This document shows positions 46,057 through 54,687 of a DNA stretch of 64,000 bases, in pieces (within the stretch, counting starts at the first letter, position 1; each line of letters starts with the position of its first letter). A program made the translations under genes and the position numbers. The notes under the pieces were generated by a model. The model had not been told where the DNA came from. It made no database searches and saw nothing but the letters and a program-made list of their open reading frames with translations. Source of the DNA: Gemmatimonadaceae bacterium (GTDB lineage Bacteria; Gemmatimonadota; Gemmatimonadetes; Gemmatimonadales; Gemmatimonadaceae); contig JAHBVT010000001.1 of assembly GCA_019637355.1 (NCBI GenBank), positions 1,333,192 through 1,397,191 of the forward strand. Reading direction: 5' to 3'.

Positions 46057-47231
46057 CGGGAGGGCGGGGGGACCGAACTGCGGACGCCGAGGCCGTCGGC
46101 GCGCAGTTCAAGCAGGGCGGCGCCGCGCACGGGATCGTTGCTGCCGCGGAAGTCATACGTGGTGACCGCTCCTTCGTGGCGGCCGAACCACCGCAGCGAG
46201 TCGGCCAGCACGGTCCCGTCGCGGCTGCCGGCACGCGCCATCGCTTGCGTGACGAGATGGATGGCGTCGTAGGTCGCCGCGGCCGTCGCGCGTGGCGGCT
46301 CGGCATCCATCGCGGTCCACGCCGCGTGAAAACGGCGCGCGTTGACCCTCGTGGTGTCGCGGTCCCAATTGCCCACAATCAACGAGCCCTGCGCGCCGGG
46401 CACGCTCGCCAATCCGCGCACGTCCCAGCTGTCAGTGCCGAGGAAGCGCCCGCGGAAGCCGAGGCTGCGGGCCTGGCGCATCTGCGTCGAGTCGCCGGTC
46501 ACGAAGTTGGGGAGCAGCAGCGCTTGGGGATCACCGGCGAGGAGCCGTTGCAACTGGGGCCGATAGTCCTCCGGGCCATCGATGTCGTATCGCTCGAGGG
46601 CGACGATGCGGCCGCCGAGGGTCGTGAAGGTCTGCGCGAAGAGCGCTGAGATGTCGCTGCCGTACGGGCTCGCAGCATCGTGCAGGATGGCGGCGCGGCG
46701 GATGCCCAGTGAGTCATAGGCGAAACGCGCGAGCACCTCGCCTTGGAACGCATCGAGGAACGCGAGGCGGAAGACGAACTGCCGGCCGGCCGTCACGAGT
46801 GGATTGGAGGCCATTGGCGCGATCATCAGAATCTCTGCTTCCTCGGCCACCGCACCCGCAGCGATGGCGAGGGTGCTGATCTGGGGGCCGATGATGACGT
46901 CGACAGAGTCGAGGTTGATGAGTTGGCGCGCGCCCACCGCGGCGGCATCGGGACGGTTCTCCACGCCAACGTCCACCAACTGGAGGCGGTGCGCTCGTCC
47001 GCCGATCTGCACTCCGCCGCCGGCGTTGATTTCGGCGATGGCGATCTCGGCACCGCGGCGCGCGGGGATTCCCGACGAGCCGCCCATCGCGCCGACGTAC
47101 ACCCCGATTAAGCCGATGCGGATCGGCGGAGGCTCCGTCGGCCGGCAGCCGACCCCCAGCAACGCGGCACAGCCGAGCGCAACGGCAGCGCCGCTGCGGA
47201 GACGTCGGAAGGGTGTGAGACGCGTGTGCAT
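46053..47231 (-). CDS. Branched-chain amino-acid-type periplasmic binding lipoprotein
   Basis: A 392-residue lipoprotein. The lipobox LLGVGC sets the mature Cys at about residue 29. IRIGLIGVYVGAMGGSSGIPARRGAEIAIAEINAGGG, VDVIIGPQIS and YDAIHLVTQAM are typical of the Leu/Ile/Val-binding family of type I periplasmic proteins; the ligand is unknown. No ABC permease or ATPase gene is near. The stop overlaps the start of the hybrid kinase (ATGA), so the protein is more likely a ligand-binding partner for that kinase than part of a transporter. Confidence 0.9.
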   Translation of the reverse strand: MHTRLTPFRRLRSGAAVALGCAALLGVGCRPTEPPPIRIGLIGVYVGAMGGSSGIPARRGAEIAIAEINAGGGVQIGGRAHRLQLVDVGVENRPDAAAVGARQLINLDSVDVIIGPQISTLAIAAGAVAEEAEILMIAPMASNPLVTAGRQFVFRLAFLDAFQGEVLARFAYDSLGIRRAAILHDAASPYGSDISALFAQTFTTLGGRIVALERYDIDGPEDYRPQLQRLLAGDPQALLLPNFVTGDSTQMRQARSLGFRGRFLGTDSWDVRGLASVPGAQGSLIVGNWDRDTTRVNARRFHAAWTAMDAEPPRATAAATYDAIHLVTQAMARAGSRDGTVLADSLRWFGRHEGAVTTYDFRGSNDPVRGAALLELRADGLGVRSSVPPPSR

Positions 47232-47313
47232 CGCGGGGTACCGGCGGAAGGGAGAAATCTACCCGAGTTGGCCGTCGCGGCCGACGCCTGTGCCTAGTTA
47301 TTGTTATCGGTAC

Positions 47314-47397
47314 GCCCGGATGGCGGAACTGGCAGACGCAGGGGACTCAAAATCCCCCGATCGCAAGGTCTTGTGGGTTCGATTCCCACTCCGGGCA
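47314..47397 (+). tRNA. tRNA-Leu (CAA)
   Basis: An 84-base tRNA. The acceptor arm GCCCGGA (47314-47320) pairs with TCCGGGC (47390-47396) and the discriminator base is A. The anticodon loop CTCAAAA at 47346-47352 puts CAA at 47348-47350, reading UUG. The long variable arm and the TTCGATT T-loop fit leucine. CCA is not encoded. Confidence 0.97.
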
Positions 47398-47405
47398 TTA
47401 ATCGA

Positions 47406-47435
47406 CGGGGCGTGGCAAGCAATTGCCGCGCCCCG
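47406..47435. terminator. Bidirectional hairpin between tRNA-Leu and the DUF983 gene
   Basis: A 13-bp stem (47406-47418 with 47423-47435, one G-U pair) closed by a GCAA tetraloop. It begins nine bases after the tRNA and ends just before the convergent DUF983 stop. There is no strong U-tract on either strand, but the position suits shared termination. Confidence 0.6.
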
Positions 47436-47439
47436 CGTG

Positions 47440-47829
47440 CTATCGGTCGCTCGGCCGGGGTGGGTCGAGAATCAGGTCGGCGGCGAGCCATACTGTTCGC
47501 GTGAACGGATACAGCACGAGCGGCGCGACGAGCATCGCGGCCACCAGCGCGTATTCGACACGCTCCCAAGGCACGTTCGGCCAGACCGAGAGCATCCACG
47601 TGCCGAATGCTACCGCAAACAGCAGTTCGGCCACGATCAGGTTGACGAGATACGCGCCAACGAAATGATCAGGGTTCGCCCGGTCCGTTCGCAGCTCGCA
47701 GCGCGGACAGCGCGGCTTGAGGAACAACCAGCGCCGAAAGAGCCCGCCGCTGCCGCACTCAGGACAGTGCAGTGCCAACGCCCGCAAGAGGCGCCTGGGC
47801 GTCGAAGGTAGCGCGATGGGCTCGGTCAC
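47440..47829 (-). CDS. DUF983 family protein
   Basis: A 129-residue protein. Two Cys pairs near the N-terminus (HCPECGSGGLFRRW and RCPRCELRT) suggest a zinc ribbon, followed by NPDHFVGAY and two or three hydrophobic helices (NLIVAELLFAVAFGTWMLSV; ALVAAMLVAPLVLYPF). This is the DUF983 pattern; function unknown, though members often neighbour cytochrome or methionine-related genes. GTG 47829 is preceded by TAGCTT ending six bases upstream. Confidence 0.85.
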   Translation of the reverse strand: MTEPIALPSTPRRLLRALALHCPECGSGGLFRRWLFLKPRCPRCELRTDRANPDHFVGAYLVNLIVAELLFAVAFGTWMLSVWPNVPWERVEYALVAAMLVAPLVLYPFTRTVWLAADLILDPPRPSDR

Positions 47830-47835
47830 ACATAC

Positions 47836-47841
47836 AAGCTA
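47836..47841 (-). promoter_or_regulatory. Candidate -10 element of the DUF983 gene
   Basis: TAGCTT (47841-47836, minus strand) ends exactly six bases before GTG 47829, with no Shine-Dalgarno between. No clear -35 was seen. Confidence 0.35.
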
Positions 47842-47882
47842 CATTCGTAGGGTCGGATTTCACACTCTGCCCGCTTCCCGCG

Positions 47883-49049
47883 ATGCCTGGTCGCCATCAC
47901 CTGTTCGTCCCCGGTCCATCCAACGTCCCCGATCGCGTCCTGCGCGCGATGCACCGCGCCCAGGAAGACCATCGGTCGAGCGCCTTCCCGGAACTCACGC
48001 AGGGCTTGCTGCGTGACATCAAGCCGGTCTTCGGCACGGTGGAGGGGCGGCCCTTCCTCTTCGCCGCGACTGGCACAGGTATGTGGGAAGTCGCCATCGT
48101 CAACACGCTCTCGCCGGGCGACCGCGTCCTGGCGGTGCGGCTCGGACAGTTCTCGCACCTGTTCATCGACACCGCGGAGAAACTCGGACTCAAGGTCGAG
48201 GTAATGGACCTGGAGTGGGGCGAGGCCTTCGACCCGCAGGCGGTCGGTGAGCGGCTGGCGCAGGACACGACGCACCAGCTGAAAGCGGTGCTGGTGGTGC
48301 ACAACGAGACCGCCACCGGCGTCACCAACGACATCGCCGGCCTGCGGGAGGCGATGGACGCGGCCGGACACCCGGCGCTGCTGTTCGTGGATGGTGTGAG
48401 CTCGATCGGCTCGCTGGAGTTCCAGCAGGACGCCTGGGGCGTGGACGTGGCGATCACGGGTTCGCAGAAGGGCTTTATGATGCCCGCCGGGCTCGGGATG
48501 GTCTCGCTCTCGCCGCGGGCGCTGGAGTTGATCGAGACGGCCGGCTTTTCGCGGCACTACTTCGACCTGCGCCCGCAGGTGCTGCACAACGACCAAGGCT
48601 ACTTCCCGTACACGCCGGCGCTGGCACACCTGTTCGGGTTGCGAGAGGCGCTGGATATGATGGCGGAGGAAGGGCTGCCCGCCATCCACGCGCGGCACGC
48701 CCGCTTGGGCGAGGGTGTCCGCCGCGCCGTCTCGGCCTGGGAGTTGCGGATCTGCGCGCGCGATCCCGAGCGCCGCTCCAACACGGTGACGGCGATCCTC
48801 GTGCCGGAGGGCAAGGACGCGCGGCAGGTCATCGACCACGCGTACCGGCGCTGGGATATGGCCTTGGGCTCCGGCCTCGGGCGCCTGAACGGCAAGGTGT
48901 TCCGCATCGGGCACCTGGGCGACTGCAACGAGGGGATGCTGCTCGGCGCCATCGGACTGGCCGAGATGGCGTTGCACGACGCGGGCATCGCCGTGCCGCT
49001 GGGCGCGGGCGTGGCCGCGGCGCAACGCTGGTACCGCGAGTCGAAGTGA
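47883..49049 (+). CDS. Serine-glyoxylate (alanine-glyoxylate) aminotransferase, class V
   Basis: A 388-residue PLP enzyme from ATG 47883. MPGRHHLFVPGPSNVPDRVLRAM is the typical opening, ATGTGMWEVA binds cofactor phosphate, LFVDGVSSIGS gives the cofactor Asp, and Lys196 in ITGSQKGFMMPAGLG forms the Schiff base. The GRHH...VPDRVL opening favours serine-glyoxylate aminotransferase, which makes hydroxypyruvate and glycine. The overlapping downstream dehydrogenase would reduce hydroxypyruvate, which supports that substrate choice. Alanine may also serve as donor. Confidence 0.9.
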   Translation: MPGRHHLFVPGPSNVPDRVLRAMHRAQEDHRSSAFPELTQGLLRDIKPVFGTVEGRPFLFAATGTGMWEVAIVNTLSPGDRVLAVRLGQFSHLFIDTAEKLGLKVEVMDLEWGEAFDPQAVGERLAQDTTHQLKAVLVVHNETATGVTNDIAGLREAMDAAGHPALLFVDGVSSIGSLEFQQDAWGVDVAITGSQKGFMMPAGLGMVSLSPRALELIETAGFSRHYFDLRPQVLHNDQGYFPYTPALAHLFGLREALDMMAEEGLPAIHARHARLGEGVRRAVSAWELRICARDPERRSNTVTAILVPEGKDARQVIDHAYRRWDMALGSGLGRLNGKVFRIGHLGDCNEGMLLGAIGLAEMALHDAGIAVPLGAGVAAAQRWYRESK

Positions 49050-50014
49050 CGGCGCGGCCGGTGGTGTGGGTGACACGTCGGCTGCCGGCGGACGTGGAGG
49101 AGGCGCTGGCGGCTCGCTTTGACGTTCGCAGCCGCGGCGACGACGCGCCGATGGGCGCGGCCGAGCTGCAGGCCGCTTTCGCCGAGGCCGACGGCGTGCT
49201 GTGCACGGTGACGGACCGCGTGGACGCTGCGTGTTTCGCAGTGCCGGGCCGGCGCGCGCGCATCGTCGCAAACTTTGGCGTGGGGGTCAATCACATCGAT
49301 CTCGCCGCGGCCACCGCCGCAGGTGTGACGGTCACCAACACGCCGGGCGTGTTGACCGACGACACGGCGGACTTGGCTATCCTGCTGATGCTCTCGGTGC
49401 TGCGCCGGGCGAGTTCGGGCGAGCGCGAACTGCGGGCGGGGCAGTGGACCGGCTGGCGCCCGACGCATCACCTTGGGCAGAGCGTGCGCGGAAAGACGTT
49501 GGGCATCGTGGGGTTCGGCCGCATCGGCCGCGCCGTGACGGAGCGCGCGATGGCCGGACTGGGAATGCAGGTGCTCGCCTGGACGCGCGGGCGCAGCGCG
49601 ACGGCCCTGCCGACGGGCGTGACGCGCGTAGAGACGCTTGAGGAGTTGTTGCGCGCCGCTGACGTGGTCTCGCTGCATTGCCCGGCCACCCCCGAGACGC
49701 GGCGCTTGATGGGCGCCGCGCAGTTCGCCCAGATGCGTTCGACGGCGGTGCTGGTGAACACGGCGCGGGGCGATGTGGTGGACGAGGCGGCGCTGGTGGC
49801 GGCGCTCGAGGCAGGGCGGATCGCCGGCGCGGGTCTCGACGTGTACGAGCGCGAGCCGGCGGTGCACCCCGGCCTGCTGGGCCGCGACGACGTCGTTCTG
49901 CTGCCGCACCTGGGCTCCGCGACGGTCGAGACGAGGACCGCGATGGGGCTCCGTGCCCTAGAGAACCTCGACGCGTTCTTCGCCGGCCGCGTCCCGCCAG
50001 ACCGCGTCGGGTGA
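49046..50014 (+). CDS. D-2-hydroxyacid dehydrogenase (probable hydroxypyruvate/glyoxylate reductase)
   Basis: A 322-residue NAD(P)-dependent enzyme. NFGVGVNHIDLAAA precedes the Rossmann motif GIVGFGRIGRAV; the catalytic Arg, Glu and His are in VNTARGDVVDEAAL, LDVYEREPAVHP and LLPHLGSATVETR. The family includes glyoxylate/hydroxypyruvate reductases and phosphoglycerate dehydrogenases; the lack of an ACT domain and the overlap with serine-glyoxylate aminotransferase (GTGA) favour hydroxypyruvate reduction to D-glycerate. Cofactor preference is not decided. Confidence 0.9.
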   Translation: MTARPVVWVTRRLPADVEEALAARFDVRSRGDDAPMGAAELQAAFAEADGVLCTVTDRVDAACFAVPGRRARIVANFGVGVNHIDLAAATAAGVTVTNTPGVLTDDTADLAILLMLSVLRRASSGERELRAGQWTGWRPTHHLGQSVRGKTLGIVGFGRIGRAVTERAMAGLGMQVLAWTRGRSATALPTGVTRVETLEELLRAADVVSLHCPATPETRRLMGAAQFAQMRSTAVLVNTARGDVVDEAALVAALEAGRIAGAGLDVYEREPAVHPGLLGRDDVVLLPHLGSATVETRTAMGLRALENLDAFFAGRVPPDRVG

Positions 50015-50040
50015 ACCCTGAGCGGCGCCTGCAGCGCCGC

Positions 50041-50070
50041 TTGCTCCGTTCGTCCGCCGCTCCGTACCTT
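50041..50070 (+). promoter_or_regulatory. Candidate icd promoter
   Basis: TTGCTC (50041-50046) and TACCTT (50065-50070) are 18 bases apart, giving a leader of about 20 bases before ATG 50098. Confidence 0.4.
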
Positions 50071-50097
50071 TCGCATCCCAACAACCGCGACTGACCA

Positions 50098-51342
50098 ATG
50101 GCGAACTACAAGTACGCGCGCGTCCCCGCGAAGGGTGAGCGCATCGAGGCTTCCGGCGGCGATTTCCGCGTGCCCGACCAGCCGATCATCCCGTTCATCG
50201 AAGGCGACGGCACGGGTGCCGACATCTGGCGCGCCTCGGTGCGCGTGTTCGATGCGGCCGTCGAGCGCGCCTACGGCGGCAAGCGCAGGATCCACTGGAT
50301 GGAGATCCTCGCCGGCGAGAAGGCCTTCAACGCGACCGGCGAGTGGATGCCGGCCGAATCGCTCGAGGCCGTGCGCGAGTTCAAGATCGCCATCAAGGGC
50401 CCGCTGACGACGCCGGTGGGCGGCGGCATCCGTTCGCTCAACGTGGCGCTGCGCCAGGAACTCGATCTCTACGCGTGTGTGCGTCCGGTGCGCTACTTCC
50501 AGGGCGTGGGTGCGCCGGTGAAGGAGCCGCAGAAGGTGGATATGGTCATCTTCCGCGAGAACATCGAGGACGTGTACAGCGGCATCGAGTTCAAGGCGGG
50601 GACGCCCGAGGCGGAGAAGCTGCGCACCTTCATCGAGAAGGAGTTCGGCAAGAAGATCCGCCCCGAGAGCGCGCTCGGCATCAAGCCGATGTCGGCCTTC
50701 GGCTCCAAGCGCCTGATCGAGATGGCCATCCGCTACGCCATCAAGATGCACCGCCCGTCGGTGACGATGATGCACAAGGGCAACATTATGAAGTTCACGG
50801 AAGGCGCCTTCCGCGACTGGGGCTATGAGCTTGCGCGCGAGAAGTTCGCCGGGCAGGTGGTTGCTGAAGCCGACTTGGGCAAGGCCGGCGGTGGCGCACG
50901 CGCCGACGCCGTGGTCCTCAAGGACCGCATCGCCGACTCGATGTTCCAGCAGATCCTGCTGCGGCCGGACGAGTACTCGGTGGTCGCCACGCCGAACCTC
51001 AACGGCGACTACATCTCGGATGCGCTGGCGGCCGAAGTCGGCGGGCTGGGCATCGCGCCCGGTGGCAACATCGGCGACGAGGCGGCCGTGTTCGAAGCCA
51101 CGCACGGCACCGCGCCCAAGTACGCGGGCCTCGACAAGATCAATCCGGGCTCGGTGATCCTGTCGGGCGTGATGATGCTCGACCAAATGGGCTGGAACGA
51201 AGCCGGCAAGCTCATCATCACCGGGTTGGAGAAGGCCATCGCGGCCAAGACCGTCACCTACGACCTCGCGCGGCAGATGCAGGGGGCGACGGAAGTCAGC
51301 ACCTCCGGCTTCGGCGACGCGATCATCAAGGGGATGGCCTGA
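50098..51342 (+). CDS. icd: NADP-dependent isocitrate dehydrogenase
   Basis: A 414-residue TCA-cycle enzyme converting isocitrate to 2-oxoglutarate. [15 protein letters not shown] opens the fold; the regulatory Ser is at residue 113 in [10 protein letters not shown], the same number as in E. coli; [13 protein letters not shown] and [14 protein letters not shown] follow. [11 protein letters not shown] contains the Lys-Tyr pair that binds the 2'-phosphate of NADP. No aceK is in the window, so phosphorylation control cannot be judged. The stop overlaps pepA by one base. Confidence 0.97.
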   Translation: MANYKYARVPAKGERIEASGGDFRVPDQPIIPFIEGDGTGADIWRASVRVFDAAVERAYGGKRRIHWMEILAGEKAFNATGEWMPAESLEAVREFKIAIKGPLTTPVGGGIRSLNVALRQELDLYACVRPVRYFQGVGAPVKEPQKVDMVIFRENIEDVYSGIEFKAGTPEAEKLRTFIEKEFGKKIRPESALGIKPMSAFGSKRLIEMAIRYAIKMHRPSVTMMHKGNIMKFTEGAFRDWGYELAREKFAGQVVAEADLGKAGGGARADAVVLKDRIADSMFQQILLRPDEYSVVATPNLNGDYISDALAAEVGGLGIAPGGNIGDEAAVFEATHGTAPKYAGLDKINPGSVILSGVMMLDQMGWNEAGKLIITGLEKAIAAKTVTYDLARQMQGATEVSTSGFGDAIIKGMA

Positions 51343-52811
51343 TGTCCCTGCAGTTCACGGCGACGACGTCGGACCCGGCCCGAGCGGCGGTGCCGCTGCT
51401 GGCGGTGGTACTGCCGAGCGATGCCAAGCTGCCGAAGCGGCTGACGGCGCTGGACCGCGCGACCAAGGGCGCGCTCTCGTTGGCCCTCAAGCGCGGCGAC
51501 TTCAGCGGCGCCAAGGACGAGGCGCTGCTGGTGGTGAATCCGGGCCCCGGGCCGCAGCGCGTGCTGCTCGTGGGCAGCGGCGCGGGCGACACCAAGGGCG
51601 TGACGCGCGCGGCCACGCTCGCTGGCCGCAAAGCGAACGCGCTCAACGTCGGCACGATGGGCCTGTGGGCCGAGGACCTGCAAGGTGAGCGCGTCGAGGC
51701 GGTCGTGGTCGGGCTCTCGCTCGGCAGCTGGGAGTTTCGTGAGTTGATGGCGCCGCCGGCGGGCAAGCCGCGTAAGCCGTTGACGGCGGCCCGCGTCTTC
51801 GTCGAGAACGCGGAGGCCACCAAGGCGCCGTTCGCCGCTGGCGTCGCGGTGGCGGAGGGGCAGCGCCTCGCGCGGCGTCTCGCGATGCTGCCGGGCAACA
51901 TCTGCACGCCGAGCTATCTCGCCGACACCGCGCGCGACATCGCCAAGCGACTCGGGCTCAAGGCGAGCGTGCTCGGACGCAAGGAGATGACCAAGCTCGG
52001 GATGGGCTCGTTCCTCGCCGTCGCGCAGGGGACGACGCAGGATCCGAAGCTCATCGTGCTCGAGTACAGCGGTGGCCGCCGCGGCGAGGCGCCGGTGGTG
52101 CTCGTGGGCAAGGGGCTGTGCTTCGACACCGGCGGCGTGAGCATCAAGCCGGCGCCGGGAATGGAACTGATGAAGTTCGATATGTCCGGCGCCGCCGGCG
52201 TGCTCGGCGCGATGGAGGCGATCGGACGCTTGAAGCCGAAGGTGAACGTCGTCGCCCTCGTGGGCTCCACCACCAACGTGGTGGACGGCGATGCGATCCG
52301 GCCGGGCGACGTCGTGCGCGCCGGCGACGGCACGACGATCGAGATCCAGAACACGGACGCCGAAGGCCGCCTCGTGCTCGCCGACGTGCTGCACTATGCC
52401 AAGCGTTACAAGCCGCAGGCGGTGGTGGATGCCGCCACGCTCACCGGCGCGGTGGTGATCGCGCTGGGCAACGTGACCTTCGGCGTGATGGGCAACGACC
52501 AGGCGACGATCGACGAGGTGCTGGCCGCGAGCCGGCGGGGCGGGGAGCTGGCGTGGCAACTTCCGCTCTTCGAGGAGTACAAGGAGCAGCTGAAATCCGA
52601 CGTGGCCGATCTCCGGAACATCGGCGGGCGCGGGGCGGGCACGATCACGGCCGGACTGTTCCTCCAGCACTTCGCCGGGGAGATGAAGTGGGTCCACTTG
52701 GACGTCGCGGGTACCGCCTATTCCGAAACGGACCTTGTCGTGCTGCCCAAGGGCCCGACGGGCGTGCCGGTGCGGACCTTCGTCGAGTTCGTCCGCGGGA
52801 GAGCGCGCTGA
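51342..52811 (+). CDS. pepA: Leucyl aminopeptidase, M17 family
   Basis: A 489-residue two-metal aminopeptidase. GKGLCFDTGGVSIKP, MKFDMSGAAGV and the diagnostic NTDAEGRLVLADVL supply metal and catalytic residues in the C-terminal half; the N-terminal third is the macrodomain-like region. M17 enzymes are cytosolic hexamers releasing N-terminal residues; some also bind DNA. ATG 51342 overlaps the icd stop. The next gene starts within four bases of its stop. Confidence 0.96.
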   Translation: MSLQFTATTSDPARAAVPLLAVVLPSDAKLPKRLTALDRATKGALSLALKRGDFSGAKDEALLVVNPGPGPQRVLLVGSGAGDTKGVTRAATLAGRKANALNVGTMGLWAEDLQGERVEAVVVGLSLGSWEFRELMAPPAGKPRKPLTAARVFVENAEATKAPFAAGVAVAEGQRLARRLAMLPGNICTPSYLADTARDIAKRLGLKASVLGRKEMTKLGMGSFLAVAQGTTQDPKLIVLEYSGGRRGEAPVVLVGKGLCFDTGGVSIKPAPGMELMKFDMSGAAGVLGAMEAIGRLKPKVNVVALVGSTTNVVDGDAIRPGDVVRAGDGTTIEIQNTDAEGRLVLADVLHYAKRYKPQAVVDAATLTGAVVIALGNVTFGVMGNDQATIDEVLAASRRGGELAWQLPLFEEYKEQLKSDVADLRNIGGRGAGTITAGLFLQHFAGEMKWVHLDVAGTAYSETDLVVLPKGPTGVPVRTFVEFVRGRAR

Positions 52812-54640
52812 GCCGCATCGTCCTTCTCGGGGCGCTGTTGCTCGGCGCCCCGCTGCTCGCGCAGGACCCGAGGCCCCCGGCGGACACGACGCGCCGCGTT
52901 GTACCAGCGCGCGACAGCGTGACCGCAGACAGCCTTCCCGCCGCAGTGCGCGATACGGTGGACACGCTAGCCAAGCCGCCGCGCGATACGATCAAGACGC
53001 CGTTCGCCGTCAGCGAGCGGCCCGCCACGCCGGAGCTGCGCGGCCGGCAGTGGGTGTGGGATCGCGAGCGCATCTACCTGACCGGCGCGCACAATCTCGC
53101 CGAGTTGGTGGCGGAGGTGCCGGGCGCGAGCCTGGTGCGCTCGAGCTACCTGATGGCGCCCACGTCCGTGAGTTGGTTCGGCGAGCCGGGGCGCGTGCGG
53201 GTGTTCTTCGATGGCGTCGAGTACGACGCGCTGGATCCGCGCACGGGTGGCCAAGTGGATCTCGGCACGATCCCGCTGTACGGCTTGGAGGAGGTGGCGG
53301 TGGAGCGCGCCGCCGGTGAGCTGCGGGTGCACTTGCGCAGCTGGCGGGTGGAGAACACGACGCCCGCGACGCGCGTGGATGTCGGCGCCGGCGCGGAGAA
53401 TCTCACGGTGTATCGCGGCTACTACGGCCGACGGTTCGACAGCGGGGTGGGTTTGCAGGTGGCGGCGCAACAGTTCTCGGTGCTCAACGGCCTGACGCGC
53501 GGCGACGGTGACTCCTTCGGCGGCATCGGCCGGCTGGGCTGGGCGCGCGGCGACTGGAGTCTCGATGGCGTGGCGATGCGCACCGGGCGCCTGCGGGCGG
53601 GTACGCGACGCTACATCCGGACGACGCCGCAGGAGAATGCGATCGGGCGCTTCGAGGGCAGCGAGCGGCTGGCGTACCTGCGTCTGGGCTGGCGGCAGCC
53701 GGACGCCGACGGCCTGTGGTGGCAGGCCATCGCGGCGACTCAGCAGTACGTGGAGGACGACTCGCTCGCATCGTCCGCGACCACGCCCGACTCAGACACG
53801 CTGCGCTCGCAGGCGCAGTACGTGTTCACGGGTGGCGTGACGAAGGGACCGTTGCGCGTGAGCGCCGCAGCGCGCTACCGCGTGGCGGAGGGCAGCGGAA
53901 GATTCGCACCATCGGCACGCGCAAGCTGGGATGCTGGACGCCTGTCGCTGGCCGGCTCCGCAGACCTCGTCGGTCCGGACTCGACGCGCCGCGTTGACGC
54001 GAGCGCGCGTGTGCAGCTGCTCCCGTGGGTGCATCTTGGCGGCGCGGCCTCGCAGCATACACCCGTGTCGGAGGCCGCTGGCGGGCCGGCACGGAGTACG
54101 ATGCGCGGCGAGCTCGGCTTCGAGTTCCGGCGCCGCTGGATCTCGGCGGGCGTGGTCCAGCGCAGCGCAGCGAGGGTCGCAGGGATGCCGGTGTTCGACT
54201 CGCTGTACATCGCGGCGCTGATCCCTGAGTCGCAGGGACTGATGCTCGCGCTCGGTGGCCCCATCTGGGGGCCGTTTTCACTCGACGCGCAGGTCGTCGA
54301 TTGGGGTGACGAGCAACTGTACCGCCCAAAAGTGCAGGCGCGCTCGCAGCTGAGCGTGGAGACCGCGTTCCGGCGCTGGCTGAAGCGCGACACGTTCCTG
54401 CTCCGCGCGGCGTTCCTGCACGAGTATCGCAGCGATATGCTCACGCCGGCGCCCGGTGGCACGTTCGCCCGCGCGAAGGGCGCGAGCGCGCTGTCGACGC
54501 TGCTCGACATTCGCCTGGGGTCTGCGCACATCTTCTGGCATAACCGGAACTTCACGGGCCAGGTGTACGAGACGCTGCCCGGATTCCTGATGCCGCGGCT
54601 CATCCAGCAATACGGCGTGCGGTGGGAATTCTGGAACTAG
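52808..54640 (+). CDS. Outer-membrane protein with TonB-receptor-like plug, probable CTG start
   Basis: About 610 residues. The only candidate initiation codon that leaves a proper signal peptide (SRIVLLGALLLGAPLLAQ) is CTG 52808, which overlaps the pepA stop as CTGA, just as ATGA and GTGA do elsewhere here. There is no ATG, GTG or TTG in a suitable place. After a Pro/Thr/Asp linker, LAELVAEVPGASLVRSSYLM and IPLYGLEEVAVERAAGELRV resemble a TonB-dependent receptor plug; the rest is beta-rich and ends in an aromatic (RWEFWN). The barrel is short for a full receptor. Ligand unknown. Confidence 0.75.
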   Translation: MSRIVLLGALLLGAPLLAQDPRPPADTTRRVVPARDSVTADSLPAAVRDTVDTLAKPPRDTIKTPFAVSERPATPELRGRQWVWDRERIYLTGAHNLAELVAEVPGASLVRSSYLMAPTSVSWFGEPGRVRVFFDGVEYDALDPRTGGQVDLGTIPLYGLEEVAVERAAGELRVHLRSWRVENTTPATRVDVGAGAENLTVYRGYYGRRFDSGVGLQVAAQQFSVLNGLTRGDGDSFGGIGRLGWARGDWSLDGVAMRTGRLRAGTRRYIRTTPQENAIGRFEGSERLAYLRLGWRQPDADGLWWQAIAATQQYVEDDSLASSATTPDSDTLRSQAQYVFTGGVTKGPLRVSAAARYRVAEGSGRFAPSARASWDAGRLSLAGSADLVGPDSTRRVDASARVQLLPWVHLGGAASQHTPVSEAAGGPARSTMRGELGFEFRRRWISAGVVQRSAARVAGMPVFDSLYIAALIPESQGLMLALGGPIWGPFSLDAQVVDWGDEQLYRPKVQARSQLSVETAFRRWLKRDTFLLRAAFLHEYRSDMLTPAPGGTFARAKGASALSTLLDIRLGSAHIFWHNRNFTGQVYETLPGFLMPRLIQQYGVRWEFWN

Positions 54641-54646
54641 CCCAGC

Positions 54647-54675
54647 TTGCCCAAGTTGCTGTGGCAGAGTAACTT
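54647..54675 (+). promoter_or_regulatory. Candidate yicC-gmk promoter
   Basis: TTGCCC (54647-54652) and TAACTT (54670-54675) are 17 bases apart, 12 bases before ATG 54688. The leader would be only about five bases. Confidence 0.5.
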
Positions 54676-54687
54676 ATCGCGCTTCTA

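Noticed and set aside
46053-47231. A complete branched-chain amino-acid ABC transporter
   Set aside because: Only the binding protein is present; no permease or ATPase gene lies nearby.
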